Positions 34,688 through 43,361 are shown, counted from the first letter of the stretch. The stretch: 64,000 bases of DNA from CALMEC01 sp964531025 (GCA_964531025.1 CAZHDY010000002.1:62001-126000); one strand, 5' to 3'. The notes: generated from the letters alone by a model not told the origin. Made by a program: numbers and translations.

Positions 34688-35770
34688 TCAGCAATCTACC
34701 GTGAGCCGTTTCTTGGTGAAGCCGGTGAGGCGTTCGAACCCGTCCTCGGTGACCACGCAGAGGTCCTCGATGCGGCAGCCACCGACCCCCGGCAGGTAGA
34801 TGCCGGGCTCGATGGTGATGGTGCTGCCGGGGTCGAGTACCGAGGTGCTCTCGGGACGCGCCGTGGGTGCCTCGTGGATGTCGAGGCCCACGCCGTGTCC
34901 GAGCCCGTGTCCGAAGTACTCGCCGTATCCCGCCTCCGCGATGTGATCGCGGGCGATGCGGTCGAGGTCGCCGCCGCGCACACCGGGGCCGACGGCGGCC
35001 AGCGACAGCTCCTGTGCCTCGAGGCAGACGTCGTAGGCCCGGATCAGTTCCTCGGGGGGCTCGCCCGTGGCGAAGGTGCGCGTGCAGTCGGAGGCGTAGC
35101 CCTCGTAGAAGGCCCCCAGGTCGACCGTGACCAGGGTGTCGTTCGCCACCGGCACATCGGCGGGCACCGCGTGCGGCATGGCCCCGCGCTCACCCGACGC
35201 GACGATGATGTCGAAGCTGGCGCCGGATGCGCCGGCCTCGCGCATGATCCCCTCCAGCTCCCAGGCCACCTGCCGCTCGGTGCGGCCCTTGAAGATGCCG
35301 TCGGCGCACGCCTGGAACGCATTGTCGGCGATGATCGCCGCCTTGCGCATGCACTCGACCTCGTCGGCGTCCTTGATGAGCCGCGCCTTCTCGACGACGC
35401 CCGAGGTCGGCACCAGGGTGACATCGCCCATCGCCCTCGCCAGCGCCTCGTAGCGCGAGACCGTGACGTCGGTGGCCTCGAATCCTGCCCGTCCGCCCGG
35501 AGCGATCTCGGCGACCAGGTCGGCCACCGATCGGTTGAGCTCACGTCCGGCCTTCACGATCTCGACCCCGTGGGTCTGTTCGGCGGCCATGGTCACATAC
35601 CGGAAGTCGGTCAGGAGCACCGCACGGGACGGCCCGATGACCACGACGCCGTTCGACCCGGTGAACCCGCACAGGTAGCGGATGTTCACGAGGTTCGTGA
35701 CGACGAGGACGTCGACCTCGTGATCGGCCAGGCTTGCGGCGATGGACCGCTGGCGAGCCTCGCAATCCAT
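34688..35770 (-). CDS. pepQ: M24 aminopeptidase (Xaa-Pro peptidase type)
   Basis: 360 residues. The creatinase-like N-terminal domain (about 1-125) is followed by the pita-bread metallopeptidase domain. Metal ligands: the two Asp in VTVDLGAFYEGYASDCTRTF, the His in HGLGHGVGLDIHE, and the Glu in TIEPGIY and RIEDLCVV. It cleaves peptides next to proline. Placement directly before efp is common in Gram-positive bacteria. The ATG at 35770 overlaps the aroQ stop (TGATG). Confidence 0.92.
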   Translation of the reverse strand: MDCEARQRSIAASLADHEVDVLVVTNLVNIRYLCGFTGSNGVVVIGPSRAVLLTDFRYVTMAAEQTHGVEIVKAGRELNRSVADLVAEIAPGGRAGFEATDVTVSRYEALARAMGDVTLVPTSGVVEKARLIKDADEVECMRKAAIIADNAFQACADGIFKGRTERQVAWELEGIMREAGASGASFDIIVASGERGAMPHAVPADVPVANDTLVTVDLGAFYEGYASDCTRTFATGEPPEELIRAYDVCLEAQELSLAAVGPGVRGGDLDRIARDHIAEAGYGEYFGHGLGHGVGLDIHEAPTARPESTSVLDPGSTITIEPGIYLPGVGGCRIEDLCVVTEDGFERLTGFTKKRLTVDC

Positions 35771-36204
35771 CAGGCGGGACCCGCCAGGAACTCGAGCGCG
35801 TCGCGGTAGCCGTCGGGTCCCTTGCCCCATACCGCGAAGGCCGCGATGTCGCGGATCACCGAGATGCGGCGGTGCGGCTCGCGCTCCTCGACGTTCGACA
35901 GATGCACCTCGCAGATGGGCACGTCCAGCAGTTCGAGCGCGTCACGGATGGACCACTGGTAGTGGGTCCAGGCCCCGGGGTTCGTGATGACCCCGTCGAC
36001 GGCGCCGATCAGCCCGTGGACATGTTCCAGGAACGCACCCTCGTGGTTCGTCTGGAACGGGACCACGATGAGGTCGAGGGCCTCTCCCCACCCGCGCACG
36101 GTGCGCTCCAGTTCCGGAAGCGTGAGGGTCCCGTAGTGCGAGGCGTCGCGCCGGCCCAGCATGTTCAGGTTCGGTCCGTGCAGGAGGGCGATACGGCGGC
36201 TCAT
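35770..36204 (-). CDS. aroQ: 3-dehydroquinate dehydratase, type II
   Basis: 144 residues. Third step of the shikimate pathway. HGPNLNMLGRR at the N-terminus, the catalytic Tyr in HYGTLTL, QTNHEGAFLEHVH (Thr replaces the more usual Ser), and NPGAWTHYQWSIRDAL with Trp-Thr-His in place of the common Tyr-Thr-His. These are conservative changes, and activity is expected. It overlaps aroB by 4 nt. Confidence 0.95.
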   Translation of the reverse strand: MSRRIALLHGPNLNMLGRRDASHYGTLTLPELERTVRGWGEALDLIVVPFQTNHEGAFLEHVHGLIGAVDGVITNPGAWTHYQWSIRDALELLDVPICEVHLSNVEEREPHRRISVIRDIAAFAVWGKGPDGYRDALEFLAGPA

Positions 36205-37277
36205 GCGTAGAGCTCCTCGATGGAGGCCCGCACGTCATCGGGGTCGGGGTTCTGCCGCAGACGGACATCGCCGGGTTCCCCGATCAGGACCATGTTGAGG
36301 GCCGACGCATCGGCCTTCTTGTCGCGTCCCATCGCGCTCAGGATGTCAGACGCGGCGAGCGCGCGATCGAGGGTGGTCGGAAGACCGTGCCGCGCGAAGA
36401 GATCGCGGGCGCGGTCCCGGTGCACCGGGTCCAGTCCCAGGACCGCCTCCGACAGGCGAAGCGCGGCCAGCATGCCGAGCGAGATGGCCTCACCGTGCAG
36501 GTAGCGCGAGTACCGGCCTGCGGCCTCGATCCCGTGACCGACGGTGTGCCCGAAGTTGAGCGACGCGCGGATGCCCAGGTCCTGCTCGTCCTGCTCCACG
36601 ACCCGCAGCTTGTGGCCGACGCAGTCGACGATGAGCGCCGCAAGCGCGTCGGGGTCACCGGGAAGGTCGGGCCAGTCGGCCACCCGGTCGGCGAGCTCTC
36701 CCCCCTGAAGGAAGCCGTACTTGATGACCTCAGCGAACCCCGCGGCCAGCTCGCGCGGCGGAAGCGTGGTCAGGAACGCCGTGTCCATCACCACGAGCGC
36801 GGGCTGCCAGATGGCACCCACGTAGTTCTTGCCCTCGGGGATGTTGATCCCGGTCTTGCCGCCGATGGCCGAGTCGACCATGGCCAGAAGCGTCGTGGGG
36901 ACATGAACCAGCCGCACGCCCCGCTGGTACGAGGCGGCGACGAAACCCCCGAGGTCGCCCACCACCCCGCCGCCGATGGCGACGACGGTGTCAGAGCGAC
37001 GAATACCGGACTCGGCCGCCAGGCGCGTCAGGCGCTCGAACTCCGTGAAGCTCTTGGAGGGCTCGCCCGACGGGACGACGGCCTCCACCACGCGCAGACC
37101 GCGGCCGGCGATGGCCTCGATCACGGGCCGGGCGTACTCGCGAACCCCGGAGTCGACGACCACGAACGCGGTGCCCGTGGCCGCCTCGGGCCACCACTCC
37201 GCGATGGAACCGCTCGCACCCGATCCGACGTGCACCTCGAACCGGCGATCACCGACCTGGGCGTCGATGGTGTGCAT
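36201..37277 (-). CDS. aroB: 3-dehydroquinate synthase
   Basis: 358 residues. NAD- and metal-dependent cyclisation of DAHP. NAD-binding GGGVVGDLGGFVAASYQRGV (about 95-115), VPTTLLAMVDSAIGGKTGIN, the metal His in NFGHTVGHGIEA, and HGEAISLGM. I chose the ATG at 37277 because of its TGATG overlap with aroK. A longer start at 37313 would lie inside aroK. Confidence 0.95.
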   Translation of the reverse strand: MHTIDAQVGDRRFEVHVGSGASGSIAEWWPEAATGTAFVVVDSGVREYARPVIEAIAGRGLRVVEAVVPSGEPSKSFTEFERLTRLAAESGIRRSDTVVAIGGGVVGDLGGFVAASYQRGVRLVHVPTTLLAMVDSAIGGKTGINIPEGKNYVGAIWQPALVVMDTAFLTTLPPRELAAGFAEVIKYGFLQGGELADRVADWPDLPGDPDALAALIVDCVGHKLRVVEQDEQDLGIRASLNFGHTVGHGIEAAGRYSRYLHGEAISLGMLAALRLSEAVLGLDPVHRDRARDLFARHGLPTTLDRALAASDILSAMGRDKKADASALNMVLIGEPGDVRLRQNPDPDDVRASIEELYA

Positions 37278-37792
37278 CAACCGGCCTCGGTTGCCATGCG
37301 CCCCTGCGCCCACGCCACGACGCGGCCGGCGACTTCGTCCGGCGGGTCGTCGCAGGCGACCTCCAGGTCGGCGGTCTCGTGGTAGACGGGCTCGCGTTGC
37401 TCGGCGCGGGCGATGAACCGGTCGCGGTTGACCGCCAGCGGCCGGTCGGAGCCCTCGACGCGGGTCCAGGCCACCTCGGGACTGACCCTCAGCCAGACGA
37501 GAAGGGCACGCCGCGCCAGCAGTCCCTGGGTCTTCTTCGACAGGAGCGCCCCGCCGCCCAGTGCCAGCACGCCGCCGTCCTCGTCCTGGAGGATCTCGCG
37601 GATCACGTCCTCTTCCGTGCGGCGGAACCAGACCTCACCGCGCTTGTCGAAAATCTCCGGGATCGGCATCCCGGCGTGTTCCTCGATCGCCTTGTCCGCA
37701 TCGATGAACGGGGCGTCCAGTCGTGACGCCACCCGCCGTCCCACCACGGTCTTTCCGGCTCCCATGTAACCGGAGAGCGCCAGCCACCTCAC
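37277..37792 (-). CDS. aroK: Shikimate kinase
   Basis: 171 residues. P-loop GYMGAGKT at 8-15, shikimate-binding FIDADKAIEEHAG and FRRTEEDVI, GGGALL (Gly-Gly-Gly loop), and the lid/adenine region SDRPLAVNRDRF. The GTG start at 37792 overlaps the aroC stop as GTGA. It acts in the shikimate pathway with its neighbours. Confidence 0.95.
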   Translation of the reverse strand: MRWLALSGYMGAGKTVVGRRVASRLDAPFIDADKAIEEHAGMPIPEIFDKRGEVWFRRTEEDVIREILQDEDGGVLALGGGALLSKKTQGLLARRALLVWLRVSPEVAWTRVEGSDRPLAVNRDRFIARAEQREPVYHETADLEVACDDPPDEVAGRVVAWAQGRMATEAG

Positions 37793-38949
37793 GTGCCGAT
37801 GTCCGCCAGGTACCGCTCGACGGCCGACGTGACCTGATCGATGGTGTCGCCGCCGAACTTGGCCATGAGCGCCTCGGCGAGCACGAAGGCCACGGCGGCC
37901 TCGCCCACCACACCGGCCGCGGCGACCGCCGCGATGTCGGAGCGCTCCTTGAACGCGCTGCGGGCCTCGTGCGTCGCGATGTCGACCGACGCGAGGGGCC
38001 GCGAAAGCGTCGAGATGGGCTTCATGACGGCGCGGACCACCAGGGGCTCACCGTGCGTCATGCCACCTTCGAGACCACCCGAGCGGTTCGTCTGGCGGTA
38101 GTAGCCGCGCTCCTCGCTCCAGAAGATCTCGTCGTGGGCCTTGCTGCCGGGCAGCCGTCCCAGCTCGAAGCCGGCGCCGATCTCGACACCCTTGATGGCC
38201 TGGATCGACATGACGGCCTGCGCGAGACGCCCGTCCAGTCGGGTGTCGCCGCTCACGTGCGAGCCGAGGCCGGGCATGAGGCCGAACGCCCACACCTCGA
38301 AGATGCCGCCCAGCGTGTCGTGGCTCTGTCCCGCGCGCTTGATGGCCTCGCGCATCTCGGCCGACGCATCGGGGTCGAGGCACCGGACGGGGCTCTCGTC
38401 CACTCCCTCGAAGTCGGCGAGGGTGAGGTCGTCGCGCGTGGGCACGGCCACATCGCCCGTGCGGATGACGTGACTTCGGATCTCGATGCCGAACCGGCGC
38501 AGCAGCGCCTTGGCGACGGCTCCGGCGGCGACGCGTGCCGCGGTCTCGCGGGCGCTGGCGCGCTCGAGGATGTTGCGGAGGTCGTCGGTGCCGTACTTCT
38601 GCATGCCCGCCAGGTCGGCGTGACCGGGGCGCGGAAGCGTGATGGGCGGCACCTCGTCGGCCGGGTCCCAGATGGCCATCCGGTCGGCTTCCCAGTTGGC
38701 GAAGTCGCGATTGACGATCTCGAGGGCGACCGGGCTGCCGAGGGTGCGGCCGTGGCGGATGCCCGACTTCACCTGGACGCGGTCCGTCTCGATCTTCATG
38801 CGTCCGCCCCGGCCGTAGCCGAGCTGGCGGCGCGCGAGGTCACCGTCGATGTCGTTGGGAGTCAGTTCGAGTCCGGCGGGCAGCCCCTCGATGAGGGCGA
38901 TCAACGCCGGTCCGTGGGACTCCCCCGCCGTGCGATAGGTCAGGGGCAC
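37789..38949 (-). CDS. aroC: Chorismate synthase
   Basis: 386 residues. FMN-dependent final step to chorismate. The N-terminal signature is YRTAGESHGPALIALIEGLPAG. RRQLGYGRGGRMKIE and LPRPGHADLAGMQKYGTDDLRNILERASARET hold the conserved His and the Arg-Asn pairs. The C-terminal SEERGYYRQTNRSGGLEGGMTHGEP is typical. It is the promoter-proximal gene of a run of 13 minus-strand genes down to recN. The promoter should lie in 38950-38998, which shows no unmistakable -35/-10 pair. Confidence 0.96.
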   Translation of the reverse strand: MPLTYRTAGESHGPALIALIEGLPAGLELTPNDIDGDLARRQLGYGRGGRMKIETDRVQVKSGIRHGRTLGSPVALEIVNRDFANWEADRMAIWDPADEVPPITLPRPGHADLAGMQKYGTDDLRNILERASARETAARVAAGAVAKALLRRFGIEIRSHVIRTGDVAVPTRDDLTLADFEGVDESPVRCLDPDASAEMREAIKRAGQSHDTLGGIFEVWAFGLMPGLGSHVSGDTRLDGRLAQAVMSIQAIKGVEIGAGFELGRLPGSKAHDEIFWSEERGYYRQTNRSGGLEGGMTHGEPLVVRAVMKPISTLSRPLASVDIATHEARSAFKERSDIAAVAAAGVVGEAAVAFVLAEALMAKFGGDTIDQVTSAVERYLADIGT

Positions 38950-38998
38950 CCGACGAGTGTACAGAGGGGCATCGGACGGGTGTCCGGCCCCAAATGAC

Positions 38999-39030
38999 GG
39001 ATGGGCGCCTCGCGAACGAGGCGCCCATCC
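38999..39030 (-). terminator. Terminator of the pilD-pilM-pilN-pilO operon
   Basis: Perfect 14-bp stem (GGATGGGCGCCTCG with CGAGGCGCCCATCC) and a CGAA tetraloop, followed on the minus strand by GTCATTTGG. It is placed 36 bp after the stop of the PilP-like lipoprotein gene. Confidence 0.8.
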
Positions 39031-39065
39031 GGGCCTCCCAGCCGTCTGTTGGCGCTGAGCTGGTG

Positions 39066-39788
39066 CTACTTGGCGCCGATGTCGAGGACCTTGATGACGA
39101 CGGTGTTGCCCGACGCCGGGTTCGAGAGGGTGACCGAAGCCCCCTTCGCGATGTCGACGGTGCTGCTGCCCCCGGGGAACGAACCGCTGTTCAGCTTGAG
39201 GACCGTCTTGTCGGCGGTCACCGACTCGACGGTGAAGAGCGGGTTCTGCGAGGGGATCTGCGTCCCGACCTTGGCGAAGACGGGGGTGCCGTCGACGTCG
39301 AGGCTCGCGGTGGTGTCGTTCGACTTCTTGTCGCCGGACTGGTCACCGGACTTCTCCGGATCAGCGGCCTTCTCGGGCTCGGCGGGCGTCGCCGGGTCGG
39401 CCGGCGCCTGACCCGACGTCGCGGGCGCCACCGGCTGGGTGTCCGAGCCCGTGGCCGGCGCGGCCGGGGCGTCCGTCGCGCGGGCGCTGGCGACCGAGGC
39501 GGGCGGTTGGAAGATGTTTCCGGCACGCGAGCGGTCGAACCTCGAGAGATCCTTCAGCGTCGCCTTGCCCTCGGCGGCGGGCGGGAAGGCACCGAGTGCC
39601 TTGCTACGGGCCTCGTCAGCGGGGTTGGCGGTCTCGGCGGGCGCGGCGGTGCCGTCCGCGGGAGCGGCCGGGGCCGGAGCCTCCTGCGAGGCGACGTGCC
39701 CTTCGGAGTTTCCTCCGCCTCCGCATCCCGCGGCGGTGAAGCTCGCCGCGAGGATGGCCAGGACACCGATCATCCGTGAGCGGTTCAA
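39066..39788 (-). CDS. Lipoprotein in the PilP position of the pilus operon
   Basis: 240 residues. Lipoprotein signal peptide with Cys22 (TAAGC). About 25-155 are Ala/Pro/Asp/Lys-rich and low in complexity, and 160-240 form a compact beta-rich domain (VFAKVGTQIPSQNPLFTVESVT, a short strand, and VTLSNPASGNTVVIKVLDIG). PilP of Gram-negative T4P is likewise a lipoprotein with a disordered linker and a small beta domain, encoded right after pilO; this gene occupies that position. Homology is not demonstrated, and a monoderm has no secretin for it to contact. Its start overlaps the pilO stop by 4 nt. Confidence 0.65.
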   Translation of the reverse strand: MNRSRMIGVLAILAASFTAAGCGGGGNSEGHVASQEAPAPAAPADGTAAPAETANPADEARSKALGAFPPAAEGKATLKDLSRFDRSRAGNIFQPPASVASARATDAPAAPATGSDTQPVAPATSGQAPADPATPAEPEKAADPEKSGDQSGDKKSNDTTASLDVDGTPVFAKVGTQIPSQNPLFTVESVTADKTVLKLNSGSFPGGSSTVDIAKGASVTLSNPASGNTVVIKVLDIGAK

Positions 39789-40471
39789 CTGGGGCCTCCG
39801 GTGTTGGTCGGGTTCGAAACGTCGGTGGTTGCGGGAGCGGCCGCGGCGGCGGGAGCCTGGGCACCCTTCGAGAAGACCACCACGGTGAGGTCGGCCTTGA
39901 CCTTCGTGGACGAGGAGGTGGTGGAACCCTCGCCCCCCTCAGGACTGAGGTTGGCCGCGGTGATCGCGAAGAGGCGTCCCTTGACCTTCAGCTTGCCGAA
40001 CGGGGTGATTGTGACGCGATTGTGCATGCGGTACATGAAGTCCTGCACCTCGAAGAAGCGCCCGGTCACCGCGATGGTGAACGCCGTGCCGGTGACACCG
40101 GCGTAGTCGGTGCCCTCGTCGGGTGTGGCCGGGCCGAGGGCCACGTTGGCCTCCTTGGCGATCTGCTCGATCTGGAGGATCGTGGCCGGGATGTCCCGGT
40201 CGTACGGGTAGGCCTTCGCGAGGCGGAGTTTGTCCACCAGGCGGACCTCCTGCTTGGCCGCGCCCTTGCCGCCGCCCTTGGCCGCGGTCTGGAGCTGGGT
40301 CAGCGTCGTACGCGCGGTCTGGACCTGCGTCTCGAGGTCGGCGACCTTCTGGATGGCCTCGTCGCGCTCGGTCTTCGCCGGCGAGAGATAGAACTTGTAG
40401 ATCCCTCCGAGGGCCACCAGGCCCGCGACAACGAGGAGCAGGATCTTGTCACGCTGTGTCATTTTGCTCAT
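39785..40471 (-). CDS. pilO: Type IV pilus assembly protein PilO
   Basis: 228 residues. Short cytoplasmic N-terminus, one TM helix (about 10-28), a coiled coil (about 30-65), then a ferredoxin-like periplasmic-type domain (YPYDRDIPATILQIEQIAKEANVAL, FTIAVTGRFFEVQDFMYRMHNRV). It pairs with PilN in the inner-membrane alignment complex. It ends with an Ala/Pro-rich tail. 4-nt overlaps on both sides. Confidence 0.88.
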   Translation of the reverse strand: MSKMTQRDKILLLVVAGLVALGGIYKFYLSPAKTERDEAIQKVADLETQVQTARTTLTQLQTAAKGGGKGAAKQEVRLVDKLRLAKAYPYDRDIPATILQIEQIAKEANVALGPATPDEGTDYAGVTGTAFTIAVTGRFFEVQDFMYRMHNRVTITPFGKLKVKGRLFAITAANLSPEGGEGSTTSSSTKVKADLTVVVFSKGAQAPAAAAAPATTDVSNPTNTGGPS

Positions 40472-41202
40472 GGCTGTGCGGGGGTCGTGGTGGACGCCGA
40501 TGCGGCCGGGGTCTCCCCGGGCACGGCGGGTCGGACGCTGCCGAAGATCTGCTCATCGACCGGGATCTCGACGCTGAATGCGTAGGTCTCGGGTCCGCTG
40601 CTGCTGCCGGCGTTGTCGTCACCGCCCGACGCGGGGTCGATGCCACCGGCGAGGCGGGGCTGATCGAATCCGGGGATCGCGCTGAGACGCGAGATGAAGA
40701 GCGCCGCCGATGTACGCGAGGTCGACTCACCTTCGAGGGTGATCGATGCCGGCCTCTTGACGGATCCGTCGGTCGCACCGCCGCCCTGGTCGCCGGTCGG
40801 GGTGGTGACCGCGACCGACTTCAACCAGACGCCGTCCGGGGCGACCCGGGCGAGGTTGATGGTCACGTTGGACCAGTTGACGCGCGAGACGGCGAGGCCG
40901 CTCACGAGTTGCCGGTCCGTCTCGTAGGACGAGGGGCTCGACGCGCTGGGCGTCTTCGCCGCCTGAAGCTGCGCGACCTGGGTGTTGATGGTCTGGACCT
41001 CGGCCTCGAGGGCCGCCACCTGCTCGGCCTTCTCGGACGCCTCGCTCTTGATCCCGTGGGAGTAGTAAGCGAGTCCGGCAGCCGCGACGAGGATGCCGAG
41101 GCCGGCCAGGTGCATGCGGCTGAGCTTGCGCCCGCCCTCTGCCTTCTTCTTCTCCCCGGCGAGTTTCTTCTTGTCGGGGGGTGTGAGGTTGACTGCTCTC
41201 AT
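40468..41202 (-). CDS. pilN: Type IV pilus assembly protein PilN
   Basis: 244 residues. The conserved short N-terminal PilM-binding peptide MRAVNLTPPDKK matches the PilN INLLP-type motif in variant form. A basic segment, one TM helix (about 30-47), a coiled coil (50-80) and a ferredoxin-like domain (VNWSNVTINLARVAPDGVWLKSV) follow. The C-terminus is Ala/Thr/Pro-rich. Confidence 0.88.
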   Translation of the reverse strand: MRAVNLTPPDKKKLAGEKKKAEGGRKLSRMHLAGLGILVAAAGLAYYSHGIKSEASEKAEQVAALEAEVQTINTQVAQLQAAKTPSASSPSSYETDRQLVSGLAVSRVNWSNVTINLARVAPDGVWLKSVAVTTPTGDQGGGATDGSVKRPASITLEGESTSRTSAALFISRLSAIPGFDQPRLAGGIDPASGGDDNAGSSSGPETYAFSVEIPVDEQIFGSVRPAVPGETPAASASTTTPAQP

Positions 41203-42248
41203 GACTCCTCCGGCGCGTCCAGCGCCAGGCCGACTGCGACCGCCGCCCTCGTGGCGACGTCAGGTGACAGATCGGCAGCCTTGGTGAGGTTCTGAAGGGG
41301 GCGACCGACGGTCACCGGGATTCCCAGGGCCTGCTGGATGTACTGGTCGAGGCCCGAGCACAGGGATGTGCCGCCCGAGAGGATCAGCCCGTCGATGTTC
41401 TGGCTGAACTCCTGGATGCGGTAGAAGTCGATGGTACGTCCGATCTCCTGCACCAGCGGACGGACCGCCAGGGCGAGTGCGTGGCGCACACGCGTGACCG
41501 ACTGCTCGTCCCAGCCGGCGGGGATGTCGCCGAGAAGCCCGCAGGATGCCTTCAACGCCTCGGCCTCCTCGAGCGACAGTCCGGTCTGGTCGGCGACGGC
41601 CGTGGTGAGGTCGAGGCCACCCAGCCCGACGAGGCGGGTGAACTGGCTGACGTGGTCGGACGTGACGACGATGTTGGTCGCTCCGGCGCCGATGTGACAG
41701 ACGACCTGCGCGCCGCCGGTGCTCTCCATCACACGCGGGGTGAGCGCGCGGATCAGTGCGAACGCCTCGAGGTCGATCGACTCGACCTTGAGCCCCGCCT
41801 TGCGGACGACCGACATCAGCGTGTCGATCATCTCGCGGTGGGCGGCGACGATGACGATGCGCTGATGCGGACCGTCCTCGCCCTCGTACCAGCCGATGGG
41901 CTGGAAGTCGACGATCGCCTGGTCGGGCGGGATCGGGATCTGCTCGGCGGCCTCGACGAGGACGGCCTCCTCGAGCTCGCGGGGGTCATCGATCATCGGG
42001 AGGTCGACGGTACGGACGACGACGCGCTGGTTGGCGACGCCCAGTCTCACCGAGCGGCCACTGAACTTGGACGACCGCCAGAAGCTCTTGATGTGGCCGG
42101 CGAGATCGACCGGTTCGGCCACCTCACCGTCCACGACGAGCCCCTCGGGCAGGTCTTCCACGTGCGCCTTGGTAAGCGTGTATCCATCCTTGACTTCTGC
42201 GCCGGCAAGGGCGCTTGAGCCGATGTCGAGTGCGACGACGGTGCTCAT
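41199..42248 (-). CDS. pilM: Type IV pilus assembly ATPase-fold protein PilM
   Basis: 349 residues. Actin/FtsA-like cytoplasmic protein that binds PilN. Phosphate-1 motif VVALDIGSSALAGAEV, FxxxE-like PIPPDQAIVDFQPIG, VCHIGAGATNIVV (phosphate-2) and LILSGGTSLCSGLDQYIQQALGIPV (adenosine motif). It starts 43 bp after pilD and is the first of four overlapping genes. Confidence 0.92.
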   Translation of the reverse strand: MSTVVALDIGSSALAGAEVKDGYTLTKAHVEDLPEGLVVDGEVAEPVDLAGHIKSFWRSSKFSGRSVRLGVANQRVVVRTVDLPMIDDPRELEEAVLVEAAEQIPIPPDQAIVDFQPIGWYEGEDGPHQRIVIVAAHREMIDTLMSVVRKAGLKVESIDLEAFALIRALTPRVMESTGGAQVVCHIGAGATNIVVTSDHVSQFTRLVGLGGLDLTTAVADQTGLSLEEAEALKASCGLLGDIPAGWDEQSVTRVRHALALAVRPLVQEIGRTIDFYRIQEFSQNIDGLILSGGTSLCSGLDQYIQQALGIPVTVGRPLQNLTKAADLSPDVATRAAVAVGLALDAPEES

Positions 42249-42291
42249 GTCACATCCTTGTCATTCAGGTTTGGGGGCTGGGAGAGGGCCA

Positions 42292-43059
42292 CTAGAGAGC
42301 CCGGTCGGTGTAGAGGGAGATGAGGGTGGGTCCGACCCAGAGGGCCAGCACGGCGCCGAGGGCCAGGTAGGGACCGAAGGGAATCGTGTTCTTGCGTGCG
42401 CCGGCGCCCTGGCGGGCCATGAGGACGACGCCGAGGACGGCACCGACGAGGAAGGCGATGAACATCGCCGGGATCACGGATGCCCCCAGGACCGCGCCGA
42501 GCAGGAGCGCCAGCTTCACGTCACCCAGACCCATTCCACCGGGCTTCACCAGGCGAAGGAGCATGAGGAACGCGGCGGCACCGAGCGCGCCGGTGACGGG
42601 CACCCACCACCGCGACGGGTCGTGGATGATCATGGCCGCGGTCGCGATGGCGGCGGCGGGAAGGACGACGACGTCCGGGATGAGCTTGTGCTGGATGTCG
42701 ATGACCACGACCGGCACGAGCGCGACGGTCATGACGGCGACGGCCACACCCTCACCGTTGGCACCGAAGGCCAGGAGCGAGCCGGCGGCCAGAAGGCCGG
42801 TGGCCAGCTCGAGCGCCGGATAGCGCCACGAAATGGGCTCGCGGCAGGATGAGCAGCGCCGGCCGAGGAACAGCCACGAGAGAACGGGGATGTTCTCGTA
42901 CCACGCGAGGACGTGGTCGCAGCTGGTGCAGTGCGAGCGCGGAGCGACCACCGACTCCTCGCGGGGCCAGCGGTAGGTCAGCACGGTCCAGAAGGATCCG
43001 AATGCGGTGCCGAGGACGCCGGCGATAACGGCCCACATCCAGGTGGGAACCGTGTTCAT
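42292..43059 (-). CDS. pilD: Prepilin peptidase/N-methyltransferase
   Basis: 255 residues. It cleaves type III signal peptides of prepilins and methylates the new N-terminus. The cytoplasmic zinc site Cys44-x2-Cys47 and Cys69-x2-Cys72 is complete. The catalytic Asp residues lie in VVVIDIQHKLIPD and GMGLGDVKLALLLG. Multiple TM helices. It presumably processes the four pilins of this window. A sigma-28-type promoter motif lies 42 nt upstream. Confidence 0.94.
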   Translation of the reverse strand: MNTVPTWMWAVIAGVLGTAFGSFWTVLTYRWPREESVVAPRSHCTSCDHVLAWYENIPVLSWLFLGRRCSSCREPISWRYPALELATGLLAAGSLLAFGANGEGVAVAVMTVALVPVVVIDIQHKLIPDVVVLPAAAIATAAMIIHDPSRWWVPVTGALGAAAFLMLLRLVKPGGMGLGDVKLALLLGAVLGASVIPAMFIAFLVGAVLGVVLMARQGAGARKNTIPFGPYLALGAVLALWVGPTLISLYTDRAL

Positions 43060-43100
43060 CGGGCGGCCTTGATGTCATGGTGGTTCTTCATCCAGGTGAG

Positions 43101-43128
43101 GAATCGGCATCCCCGCGGAGTGACTTAA
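43101..43128 (-). promoter_or_regulatory. Sigma-28/WhiG-type promoter motif of pilD operon
   Basis: Minus strand: TTAA(G), 16 nt, GCCGATTC. The -10-like octamer is 42 nt from the pilD start. It matches the TAAA-N15/16-GCCGATAA consensus of FliA/SigD/WhiG sigma factors except in the last two bases and one -35 base. Confidence 0.6.
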
Positions 43129-43184
43129 CGATTCCCCCGCGCGAGTGCCTGTCTCGGCGCCAGACCCGTCCCCAGATCCCACGC

Positions 43185-43239
43185 GATTGGCAGTGACAGC
43201 CGTCTCTCAGTCTTCGGCGGGTGCCAATCTCACGGCTGT
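43185..43239. other. Interleaved inverted repeats (possible pseudoknot or switch)
   Basis: Arm a GATTGGCA 43185-43192, arm b ACAGCCGT 43196-43203, arm a' TGCCAATC 43222-43229, arm b' ACGGCTGT 43232-43239. Both pairs are perfect 8-mers. The order a-b-a'-b' cannot form two nested hairpins but can form an H-type pseudoknot or two mutually exclusive stems. It is non-coding. Confidence 0.5.
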
Positions 43240-43307
43240 TCTACCGTCGACCGCTGGGCGTGGTCCCCGCCCACGGGTACCACCGGCCCCATGGGGTCCG
43301 AAATGAG

Positions 43308-43332
43308 TGAGGCCCGCCGATGGCGGGCCTCA
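43308..43332 (-). terminator. Terminator of pilin gene 1
   Basis: 11-bp stem TGAGGCCCGCC with GGCGGGCCTCA and a 3-nt loop, followed on the minus strand by CTCATTTCGG. It starts 29 bp after the stop codon. Confidence 0.75.
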
Positions 43333-43361
43333 GAACAACGGTCACGTGAGTGGGCCGTCGA

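Larger units (their letters stand above)
43060..43361. other. 302-bp intergenic region between pilD and the first pilin gene
   Basis: No gene. From left to right on the plus strand: the pilD promoter motif (43101-43128), interleaved inverted repeats (43185-43239) and the pilin terminator (43308-43332). Confidence 0.6.
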
